From Triticum aestivum (lineage: Eukaryota; Streptophyta; Magnoliopsida; Poales; Poaceae), in contig NC_057807.1 of assembly GCF_018294505.1 (NCBI RefSeq), forward strand, positions 165,581,582 to 165,645,581: a DNA stretch of 64,000 bases, written 5' to 3'. Position 1 is the first letter of the stretch. Each line of letters opens with the position of its first letter. The translations under genes were made by a program, and so were the position numbers. Below the pieces are notes generated by a model. The model was not told where the DNA came from. It worked only from the letters and a program-made list of their open reading frames with translations, and did no database searches. Shown here in pieces: positions 46,601 to 54,940 of this stretch.

Positions 46601-47091
46601 CATGATCGTGATCCGACGACAAAGAGCATGGAAGTGACTTAGATGGTTTTTTTTGGCTGTTTTGTAGGGTTGTTGGGCTGCAACCCAAAAGAGGCCTTTG
46701 CAGTTATGCGGTTAACCGTTAAAGTATCAAACGACCTCCAAATGACACGAAACTTGACAGGTGGTCTACCGGTGGTGTACCAAGGCCACTTGGAAAGCCT
46801 CGGTCCATTCCGAGAACGTTTAACACCCGCTCACAAAAAGAGACAAGAGGGGTGCGCCGGTGCATGTGGGAGTGTCGGATTGCAAAACGGACAACGGGGA
46901 AAATGCTCGGATGCATGAGACGAACACGTATGCAAATGAGATGCACATGATGACATGATATGAAATGCATGACATGAACAAAATGCAAAACGAAAAACAA
47001 AACCCAACCACGGAGGGAATACCATAGCACATAGCCGAAAATGGCAAGAGTTGGAGTTACAAATATGGAAAGTTACATCCGGGGTATTACA
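43659..47091 (-). repeat. G1 LTR, proximal part (LTR 5' start)
   Basis: Starts at 47091 on the minus strand with TGTAATACCCCGGATGTAAC and runs left to the E3 junction (43659-43663 is the second CTGCC). With 29730-30466 it makes a 4.17-kb LTR. The half from 43664 to about 45500 matches the inverse of about 57000-58820 in G2; the part at 46080-46560 is a GC-rich block (Pro/Ala/Arg frames on both strands) that has no clear match in G2. A G15 run stands at 43995-44009 where G2 has about five C on the other strand. Confidence 0.87.
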
Positions 47092-47106
47092 ACACTCCAC
47101 CACTAC
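47092..47106 (-). promoter_or_regulatory. G1 polypurine tract
   Basis: On the minus strand GTAGTGGTGGAGTGT directly precedes the LTR start TGTAATACC, the position for plus-strand primer formation. Confidence 0.6.
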
Positions 47107-47127
47107 AAGAGGATCTCGTCGCGAGAT

Positions 47128-50100
47128 CTAGGACTGAAAGAACTCCGGATATTCGGAACGGAGGTGATCCTCGCGCTCCCAGGTGGCTTCTCGGTCGGAA
47201 TGGTGTGACAACTTCACTTTCAGGAATTTGATTGACTTGTTGCGAGTCTTGCGCTCGGTTTCTTCAAGAATAGCAACGGGGTGCTCATGATAAGAGAGAT
47301 ATTCTTGGAGGTCAATTTCTTCAAAGTTGATAGTGCATTCAGGAGTCTTGAAGCACTTGCGAAGCTGTGACACATGAAACACATCGTGCACGTTTACAAA
47401 ATTGGACGGAAGCTCAAGTTGATAGGCGAGATCGCCTCTTTTGCCAATGATCTTGAAAGGACCCATGTATCTAGGGGCAAGCTTCCCTTTGATACCGAAG
47501 CGACGAGTGCCTTTCATTGGTGAGATGCGGAGGTAGACATGGTCTCTGATTTCAAAAGCCACATCACGGTGCTTGTCATCATAATAGCTCTTCTGGCACG
47601 ATTGCGCGGCCTTGAGATTCTCACAAATGACTTTGCACATTTCTTCGGCTTCTATGATCAAGTCGTTGCCAAGAAGTTGGTGTTCACCTGTCTCGGACCA
47701 ATTGAGAGGAGTACGACACTTTCTGCCATAGAGAATTTCAAATGGGGCCTTGCTCGAACTCGCTTGGAAGCTGTTGTTGTAGGAGAACTCGGCATATGGA
47801 ATACAATCTTCCCACTTCATACCAAAGGAAATGACACAAGCCCTGAGCATGTCTTCAAGGATTTGATTGACTCGCTCGACTTGGCCACTAGTCTGAGGGT
47901 GGAAAGCTGTGCTGAAACGGATGTTGGTGCCCATGGCCTTCTGAAAGGAGTCCCAAAACTTAGAAATGAAGATGCTTCCACGGTCTGAAGAGATCAATTG
48001 CGGAATGCCGTGCAAAGAGACAATTCTGGAGGTGTATAGCTCTGCCAGCTGAGCTGCTGTGATAGATTCTTTGATAGGAAGGAAATGAGCCACTTTTGTA
48101 AGCTTGTCAATGACAACGAAAATAGCATCATTCCCACGCTTGGACTTAGGAAATCCAGTCATGAAGTCCATCTCGATCAAACTTCCATTCCGGAATAGCA
48201 AGAGGTTGGAGGAGACCACCTGGTCGTTGGTGTTCTGCTTTCACCCTTCTGCAGACATCACATTCATTCACGAATTGAGCAATTTCTCGCTTCATTCAAG
48301 TCCACCAATACGACTGCTTGAGGTCATGGTACATCTTCGTACTTCCAGGATGAATGGATAGAAGGGAATTGTGTGCCTCATTCATAATGACTTTTCTCAG
48401 ATCGCCTTTTGGAACCACAATTCGATCCTCGAAGAAAAGAGTATCTTTTTCATCCAAGCGATAGCACTTGTACTTGGAAATGCCCTTGTCGATACCACGT
48501 TTCACCTTCTTCACCATGGTATCCAGGAGTTGTGCCTCGCGGATTTGATCTTCCAAAGTAGGAGAGACTATGAGGTTGGCAAGAAAGCCTTGAGGAACAA
48601 CTTGAAGATTCAGCTTGCGAAAAGCTTCACAAAGATCCGGGAGGAAGGGCTTGAGAATTAAGCTGTTGCAATAAGCCTTTCTGCTCAGAGCATCTGCAAT
48701 CACATTTGGCCTTGCCAGGAGTATATTCAATACTTGGATTGTACTCTTGAATCATTTCGACCCATCGAGTTTGTCTGAGGTTGAGGTTGGGTTGAGTGAA
48801 GATATACTTGAGACTCTTGTGATCGGTGAAAATGTCCACTTTCCTTCCCAACAAGAGATGTCTCCATGTTATCAATGCATGGACAACTGCCGCCAACTCA
48901 AGATCGTGAGTGGGGTAGTTCTTTTCGTTGGGCTTCAACTGACGAGAGGTATAGGCCACAACTTTCTTCTCTTGCATTAACACAGCACCGAGACCTTGAA
49001 GAGAAGCATCATAGAAAACTTCGAATGGCTTGGATTCATCAGGAGGAGTTAAGACAGGAGCTGTTACTAGCTTCTCTTTGAGGGTGTTGAAAGCAACGTC
49101 ACACTCAGGCGTCCAGACATACTTGACATGCTTCTGAAGGAGGTTGGAAAGAGGTTTTGCAATCTTAGAGAAGTTCTCAATGAATCTTCGGCAATAGCTT
49201 GCAAGACCAAGAAAACTGCGGAGCTGCTTGACATTCTGAGGAGGTTCCCAATTCACAGCTGCAGACACCTTCTCGGGATTAACAGCGATGCCCTTGGCGG
49301 AGATGATGCAACCAAGATAAAGAACTTCATCAAGCCAGAACTCACATTTGGAAAACTTCGCATAGAATTGATGCTCTCTGAGCTTGTCGAGCACCAATCG
49401 CAAATGTTTGGCATGATCCTTCTTATTCTTGGAGAAGACCAAAATATTATCGAGATACACCAAAACAAATTCATTGGTGTAGGGGTTGAAGATGAAGTTC
49501 ATCATTCGAGAGAATGTTGGAGGAGCATTGACAAGGCCGAAAGACATGACAGTATATTCATAAGAACCATAGCTTGTTCTGAATGCTGTCTTGGGAATAT
49601 CTTGTTCACGAATGCGAATTTGATGATAACCCATCCGAAGGTCAAGCTTAGAGAATACTTTAGCACCTTTGAGTTGCTCGAAAAGCTCATTGATGTTGGG
49701 AAGTGGATACTTGTTCTTGATTGTCTTCTCATTCAATGGACGGTAATCGACGCACAGTCGGTCCGTGCCATCCTTCTTCTAGACAAAAAGAACTCCACAA
49801 CCCCATGGAGATGAACTTGGTATGATCAAACCCAGACGCTCTTGTTCATCGAGCTGTTTCTTCAATTCCTTCAGTTCTTCAGGTCCAAGCTTGTATGGAC
49901 GCTTGCAAACGGGTTCAGTGTCAGGCTCAAGATCGATAACGAACTTGACTGGCCGGTGCGGAGGCATACCCGGAAGCTCTTCTGGAAAGACATCTTGGTA
50001 CTCACAAACGACTGGAATCTGGGAGATAGCATTCAACTCGCCCTTCTCATTGAGAGAAAAAAACCGAATGGTTTCGTCACGAGCGGCATAGATGATAACA

Positions 50101-50270
50101 TCCTCAGAAGAGTGTGTCAATTGAATTTCCCTGGCAGCACAATCAAGTTGAGCTTTGTGCTAAGAAAGCTAGTCCATCCCAAGAATTAGATCAATATCCG
50201 AGTCACCAAGGACAATTGGTTTAGACAGAAATTTACAGTTGCCTATCTTGATAGAAACATCCAGAACCAT
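47128..50270 (-). pseudogene. pol: G1 pol: RT, RNase H, integrase, chromodomain
   Basis: Continues the gag frame. VFPEELPGMPPHRPVKF and DEQERLGLIIPSSSPWG lead into RT. The catalytic box reads YLDN (49446-49457) instead of YLDD, which should abolish activity. RNase H has [18 protein letters not shown] and [13 protein letters not shown]. Integrase has [38 protein letters not shown] and TSGQVERVNQILEDM. The C-terminus is a chromodomain, HPVAILEETERKTRNKSIKF to REATWEREDHLRSEYP. Stops lie at 50169, 50160 and 49779 (TAG) and 48296 (TGA), and frameshifts near 48705 (extra A) and 48183. Chromodomains steer chromovirus integration to particular chromatin. Confidence 0.93.
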
Positions 50271-51578
50271 TTAGCTTGCGTTCATGCATTTACCCGGAGA
50301 GACCACTGCTAACGGTCTAGGCAAATCTTGGAAAGACAACTCATGCTTAGATGCAAATGGTCTTGAGATGAAACTAAGCGATGCACCAGTGTCAAAAAGA
50401 ACTTTTGCAGGAATATCATTAACAGGAAGATTACCCATGATCACATCTGAAGAATCCTCTGCCTGAGCTGCATTCGTCATGTTGACCTTGGCGAACTTGG
50501 AATTATGCTTGACCACTGCATTTCTTGAAGACCTCACAGGAGGAGGAGGAGGAAGGCACCTTTGGTTGAAGCATTTGTTCGCGTAGTGACCTTTCTGCTG
50601 GCATTTGTTGCAAGTCACCTCTGAGAGCGGACGGTGATAAGGAGCATTTGACCTTGGAGCTTGAGAATTAGACTTGTTCTGAAAGCCTGGGTTGGGTGGG
50701 TGGGATGATCCACGACCACCTGAGTTCTTCTGCTGGTAAGGCTGACGAAACGGAGGAGGAGGAAGGTAGAACTTCTGCTGCTTAGCTGCCACTTGTGAGG
50801 AAGAAGAAGACTGAACTGCATCCCTGATTCTCTTCTTAGAAGCCTCACACTTGAGCTGAGCACCTTCTTGCTTGAGGGCCATATTGTAGAATTGATCAAA
50901 CTGAGTAGGCTCAACAAGAACAAGAGCTAACTGCAGATCCTCTCTAAGGCCACCTCTGAATTGATAGATCATACTCTTTTCATCAGGAACGTCTTGTTTA
51001 GCGAAGCGGGCAAGTTTCTGAAACTGCTTGTTGTATTCGTACACTAACATGTTGCCTTGCTTGAGATTGCAAAACTCCTCACGCTTGCTCTCAACAACAC
51101 TGGTAGGAATGTGGTGAGATTTAAAGTCCCGACAGAAATCAGTCCAAGTAATCACTCGGCCTCCTCTGGAATCTTTGTATTGCTGGAACCAATCAGCTGC
51201 TTGGTCCTTGAGCTGAAAAGAAGCGAACTTGACATAGTCCTCAGGCCTGACATTGCTGCATTCAAAATGCTTGTTGATATCCACGAGACAATCGTCGGCG
51301 TCTATGGCCTCGACATAGTAGCTGAAAGGCTTCGACTGATTTGCAAGGAACTGTTTGAGGGTAGGAAACTGAGGCTGATGGTTGAACTGCCCTTGACCTT
51401 GATTCCCTTGGTTGCCTTGGCCTTGGTTGCGCTCTTGCAACAGCTGAATCAACAACTGAGCGTTTGCGTTTGTGGTTGCCATCAAAGCTTGCCATGCCTC
51501 CGGAGGCGGAGGTGCAGGTGGAGGGTTCGCCTGAGTCCCATCATTGCGTTCCGGATTCTGACGCATTGGCGGAGCCAT
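50271..51578 (-). CDS. gag: G1 gag and protease, open frame
   Basis: ATG 51576-51578 (MAPPMRQNPERNDGTQANPP) starts an uninterrupted 435-codon frame. It has a Gln/Asn-rich N-terminus, a gag domain (PFSYYVEAIDADDCLVDINK, ADWFQQYKDSRGG, REEFCNLKQGNMLVYEYNKQ), a CCHC zinc knuckle CNKCQQKGHYANKC, and the protease active site VLFDTGASLSFIS. The TAA at 50271-50273 stands where the frame normally continues into pol (MVLDVSIKIG is in frame after it), so it is a premature stop. Upstream in-frame ATGs to 51767 lie in the leader and are not used here, because the same ATG is kept in G2 at 60482. Confidence 0.88.
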   Translation of the reverse strand: MAPPMRQNPERNDGTQANPPPAPPPPEAWQALMATTNANAQLLIQLLQERNQGQGNQGNQGQGQFNHQPQFPTLKQFLANQSKPFSYYVEAIDADDCLVDINKHFECSNVRPEDYVKFASFQLKDQAADWFQQYKDSRGGRVITWTDFCRDFKSHHIPTSVVESKREEFCNLKQGNMLVYEYNKQFQKLARFAKQDVPDEKSMIYQFRGGLREDLQLALVLVEPTQFDQFYNMALKQEGAQLKCEASKKRIRDAVQSSSSSQVAAKQQKFYLPPPPFRQPYQQKNSGGRGSSHPPNPGFQNKSNSQAPRSNAPYHRPLSEVTCNKCQQKGHYANKCFNQRCLPPPPPVRSSRNAVVKHNSKFAKVNMTNAAQAEDSSDVIMGNLPVNDIPAKVLFDTGASLSFISRPFASKHELSFQDLPRPLAVVSPGKCMNAS

Positions 51579-52480
51579 CCTGAAGAGGGTGACATCCGTT
51601 AGCATCTTGATAGACAGATAGACAAGTTGAATCAACGGATAGAAATTGCAACATATAGTCTTCACAATAAACATTCGAACAAGGATGAACGAATGAATTC
51701 CAAAGCAAACTTCACGTCCATTAAGGTGAGAAGCCACTTGATAAGATATAGATGAAAGAAAAACCAAGGTACGAATGGAACAAATAAGTGGTAAGGATTA
51801 CCGAATCACAAACCAAATATCTGCGGGAAGAAAAGCTAGAGCTACTTGAATCCCACCTATAAACTCCCGAAACTTTCTGGTTATGCAATCAGGTGTTGGG
51901 GATACAGGGGAAGCAAAATATCTCACCCAAACTAAAAATCCCTACATCCAGCCGTATCCATCCGTCAACACATAACCAAGAAACCTTCGGAAATCGTGTA
52001 CCTCAACCTTCGAAAAGCATCCATTATACGAGTTATGGTAATACTCCCGAACTCCCCAGTATTGGGTGACGTCGAGGTTATCTCACAAACAACTGCATAG
52101 AAGAGATTTTCGATGTCGGCAAAACTCAGGTATTCCAGAACTGCAACGATAAAATTGTGACGACAACACCTCGGAGCTCAACTCCCCAGGACACTGCCAC
52201 AACCCCTAAATGTCAGGAGGCACCAAGAACAATGTTCTCGTCACAAAACCATCGGAACGATTCCAAGATACCCGTGTGATCCTAAATTTTTTTAGTGAAA
52301 TCTGAGGAGAGGAGAGTCAAAACTTCTACGTCAGGAGACCTCACCAGAGCGACGAAGGGACTGAGGAGTAAAAAGAATCCTACTCTCCGATATATATAAT
52401 CCTAAGACTCAAAACATCTTTTGTTCTAGACTCAACAATGCCAGCAATCAATCAAGCAGGGGGCTCCTAAGTCGGGGATG
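51579..52480 (-). other. G1 untranslated leader
   Basis: About 900 bases between primer site and gag ATG without a conserved frame. Read in sense it parallels 59587-60481 of G2 with many substitutions. It includes a 5'-proximal stretch TCTAGAACAAAAGATGTTTTG and the pair AGGAGACCTC / TCCTCTC. Confidence 0.75.
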
Positions 52481-52497
52481 GCTCTGATTACCAACTT
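52481..52497 (-). promoter_or_regulatory. G1 primer-binding site without its 5' LTR
   Basis: Minus strand AAGTTGGTAATCAGAGC, similar to the initiator tRNA-Met complement but with one extra A compared with the Cassandra site. Two bases later the Cassandra LTR begins; no LTR end precedes the site. Confidence 0.8.
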
Positions 52498-52499
52498 TA

Positions 52500-52763
52500 T
52501 GTGATAGCCTGGCTTATTAGGGATGATAGACTACTCATATCAATAAGGAATTCCTTCTTTTCCGGAAGCCCATTCGGACAGAACTCCAAAGTTAAGCGTG
52601 CTCAGCTTGGAGTAATTTCAGGATGGGTGACCGACCGAGAAGTTGCTCCCGGGTGCGCACGAGTGAGGACAAAGGGCGCAGAAAAGACTAGTATTGATCT
52701 GTGGGGCCAGTCTAGATCCCGCCAGGAGTAACGACCACCGGCGGGTGTGTCCGGGGCGTTACA
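52500..52763 (+). repeat. Cassandra LTR 3
   Basis: 264 bp, TGTGATAGCC to GGGGCGTTACA. The 5S-like segment is at about 52579-52642. Confidence 0.92.
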
Positions 52764-52959
52764 AGTTGGTATCAGAGCTGACCCTCGCGGTTACACGGAT
52801 GTTTGCGGACAGGTGCGCGGTCATGTTGTTCATAACATTTGTGACCCGCCGTGGCACACGACATGACACATGTACTGGACTGGATGCACAGACGTATGTA
52901 CCAAGAGGGAACGTTCCTGTGGCCCGACGAGGACGTCGGTTCCTCTGAGTGGGGGTGTA
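52764..52959 (+). repeat. Cassandra internal domain 3 (PBS and PPT)
   Basis: 196 bp colinear with 29234-29429. The primer site TGGTATCAGAGC is at 52767-52778, and GAGTGGGGGTGTA is at the right end. Confidence 0.9.
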
Positions 52960-53223
52960 TGTGATAGCCTGGATTATTAGGGATGATAGACTACTCATAT
53001 CAATAAGGAATTCCTTCTTTTCCGGAAGCCCATTCAGACAGAACTCCAAAGTTAAGCGTGCTCAGCTTGGAGTAATTTCAGGATGGGTGACCGACCGGGA
53101 AGTTGCTCCCGGGTATGCACGAGTGAGGACAAAGGGCGCAAAAAAGACTAGTATTGATCTGTGGGGCCAGTCTAGATCCCGCCAGGAGTAACGACCACCG
53201 GCGGGTGTGTCCGGGGCGTTACA
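52960..53223 (+). repeat. Cassandra LTR 4
   Basis: 264 bp and ends the compound insertion. It differs from LTR 1 at about eight positions, mostly transitions. Confidence 0.92.
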
Positions 53224-53510
53224 GGGACTCCACAAGATACTGTTCATCTCCACCGTCGACCTTCTCCAGCCTCCACGGGCTACCGTCGACCTCCTCCAAC
53301 CTCCACGGGCTCCTGTTCATCCAGCCTCCACCGCGCGCTACTCCACCGAATATTGTTCAACCACCCCTTCACGGGCAGCCCTCCACCGTCTACTGTTCAT
53401 CCAGCCCTCCACGGGGTCGTCCTGTTCATCCAGAAGCAACGCCATGGGGTCCTACATCGACCCCCACCGCTCACTCTTCATCCACCCCCGCGCAATGCTC
53501 ACTGTTGCTC
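53224..53510 (+). repeat. CACTA array, right of the Cassandra insertion
   Basis: Resumes the interrupted CACTA sequence with GGGACTCCACAAGATACTGT. Words CCTCCACGGGCT and CTGTTCATCCAGCC recur at irregular 35-60 base spacing. The neighbouring frames on the plus strand follow from the repeat. Confidence 0.7.
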
Positions 53511-53700
53511 TAGAGAGGTAGCATCGATCGGCTTCAGTTAGCAGCAATAGCGAAGGAATCGCTCAATTGGGTTCAGTTAACAGCCATCGATCGATTGCTC
53601 GGGTTCAGTAATGCGTAGCCTGCAGTGCAATCGCCCGGGTTCACTTAGAGCCCAACTCCTTGCTCGGGTTCAGTTAGAGCCAACGCCTCGCACACACGCG
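53511..53700 (+). repeat. CACTA right subterminal motif cluster
   Basis: GCTCGGGTTCAGTTA and variants occur about five times (near 53536, 53567, 53597, 53635 and 53664), spaced 30-40 bases. Such clusters fit TNPA-type binding regions, but the motif differs from the left end's GGCCCA motif. Confidence 0.65.
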
Positions 53701-53999
53701 CGTACGTGTACGAGAGAAACGCACATCGCTCGGCCCCCGACTGCCCACCATAACCGGGAACTCCCCAAAATTTTCCTCGCCCTCGCTTCTACCACGGTTT
53801 TTTCCTTCATGGACGGCCCAAAGAATGTCATCCAGCTGCGTCTCCGGCCCGCCTAGGACGAAAATCCCATTTTCTGTCATGATTTTTTGTCATAGAAGTA
53901 GGAGCCCACCACATCTATGATGATACCGGGTTTTGTCACAATTATCGTCATAGAAGTGTCATATGTATGACAGAATTTTTTTTCGTTCGGCCCAAAATG
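53701..53999 (+). repeat. CACTA right terminal region
   Basis: Contains TGTCATAGAAGTAGG, CTATGATGATACC, CGTCATAGAAGTGTC and TATGACAGAAT, inverse relatives of the motifs at 1539-1740, so both element ends share a terminal motif family. Confidence 0.7.
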
Positions 54000-54025
54000 T
54001 CACGGATGTGTCTTTTTTTGTAGTG
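54000..54025 (-). repeat. CACTA right terminal inverted repeat
   Basis: Minus strand CACTACAAAAAAAGACAC and eight further bases. Pairs with 1513-1538. Confidence 0.93.
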
Positions 54026-54028
54026 AAT
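54026..54028. repeat. CACTA target-site duplication, right copy (AAT)
   Basis: AAT follows the terminus and matches 1510-1512. Confidence 0.92.
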
Positions 54029-54940
54029 TTTTCCAATTTCAAAGCCTTTTTCAATAAGGAACTTGGTCAAGCATTTATACCATGCTCTGGGAGCTTGTTT
54101 AAGACCGTAAAGAGATTTGTGAAGTTTGTAAACATGATTAGGTTTCTTAGAATTGACAAAGCCGGGAGGTTGCTTAACATAAACTTCCTCCTCTATTTCA
54201 CCATTTAGAAAAGCACTTTTAATGTCCGTTTGGTACAAGGTGATATCATGGTGATTAGCATAGGCAAGTAAGATGCGAATGGACTCAAGTCTAGCAACCG
54301 GGGCGTATGTCTCACCATAGTCCATACCTTCGACTTGAGTGTAGCATTGGGCGACGAGACGTGCTTTGTTGTGAACTACTTGTCCATCTTCATCTTGCTT
54401 GTTGCGAAACACCCATTTGGTACCGATGATGTTGTGGTCGTTATCGGGACTCTCAACCAATGTCAAAACTTGATTTCTCTCAAAGTTGTGTAGCTCTTCG
54501 TGCATGGCATTTATCCAATCCGGATCTTTCAAAGCTTCTTCAACCTTCATAGGTTCAATGCTAGAAATGAATGAATAGTGTTCACAAAAGTTAGCTAAAC
54601 GAGTTTTAGAGCGAGTGATTCTCCCGGTTTGGATATCATTGTAGATTTGCTCGACAGGATGGTCTTTAGCAATTCTAGCTCGAACTCGTGAAAGGTTTTG
54701 CTTGGATCTTGGTTGAACATCTTCTTCATCTTGTTCTTTTTCTTGTCCTTCTTCGTTGTTGACGTTGTCGTTCTCTTGTCGTGGTGGAGAAGGAGGTTGT
54801 TGGCGTTCATCTTGGTGCACTTCCTCGTTTTCTTCATCTTAGTGTGTCCCACTTGTGGATGCTTCCATATCAACTCTTGGTTCACCCTTCGTGAGGTAGA
54901 AGCTTCCACTTGGACGGACGAGGTACTCTCCTTCACCTCC
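54026..54940 (-). pseudogene. pol: Copia pol, integrase-RT linker and N-terminal RT
   Basis: Minus strand from 54940: GEGEYLVRPSGSFYLTKGEP, then a TAA near 54842, then VHQDERQQPPSPPRQEN and an acidic linker. RT follows with IGTKWVFRNKQDEDGQV, KARLVAQCYTQVEGMDYGET, TDIKSAFLNGEIEEEVYV and KSLYGLKQAPRAWYKC, ending in GFEIGK at the CACTA junction. The frame continues at 1512. The region upstream in the gene (integrase core) is missing from the window. Confidence 0.93.

Larger units (their letters stand above)
29721..52497 (-). mobile_element. Gypsy element G1 (chromodomain lineage), single LTR
   Basis: Read on the minus strand, the order is primer site (52497-52481), leader, gag-protease, RT, RNase H, integrase, chromodomain, polypurine tract and one 4.17-kb LTR. 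The LTR is split by element E3 and ends at 29730, followed by nine bases that match the primer site again (AGTTGGTAA). The expected 5' LTR is missing: at 52498 the sequence passes directly into Cassandra LTR 3. The leader and LTR are related to those of G2 at 54941-60510. Domain order RT-RNase H-integrase-chromodomain places it among plant chromoviruses. Confidence 0.88.
28970..53223 (+). mobile_element. Cassandra-type TRIM array (four LTRs) with a gypsy nest inside
   Basis: The compound begins TGTGATAGCC and ends GGGGCGTTACA (TG...CA) and is flanked by GGGTC (28965-28969) and GGGAC (53224-53228), a 5-bp target duplication with one mismatch. It holds LTR-internal-LTR-internal fragment at the left and LTR-internal-LTR at the right. 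LTRs are 264 bp and internals 196 bp with no coding sequence. Each LTR carries a 5S-rRNA-like segment, the hallmark of Cassandra TRIMs, and each LTR except the last is followed by or was joined to a tRNA-iMet-type primer site. Movement would depend on enzymes of other retrotransposons. Confidence 0.88.
1513..54025. mobile_element. Giant CACTA (En/Spm) transposon, nested
   Basis: The element starts CACTACAAAAAAA and ends in the reverse complement of the same bases, with 26-bp imperfect TIRs (3 mismatches) and an AAT target duplication. It spans 52,513 bp. The Cassandra/gypsy compound at 28970-53223 accounts for 24,254 bp, leaving about 28.3 kb of CACTA and minor insertions. It carries a TNPA-like gene (minus), a TNPD-like transposase (plus), a repeat-containing gene (minus), a GRF-like gene (minus), and subterminal arrays at both ends. 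TNPD-type proteins cut the element out, and TNPA-type proteins bind subterminal motifs in the En/Spm system. Both genes here are interrupted, so movement now would need help from another copy. The family name was not assigned. Confidence 0.93.

Noticed and set aside
29049..53112. Four 5S rRNA genes
   Set aside because: The similarity covers only part of 5S rRNA and lies within LTRs bounded by TG...CA with primer sites and purine tracts, so it is the Cassandra promoter segment.
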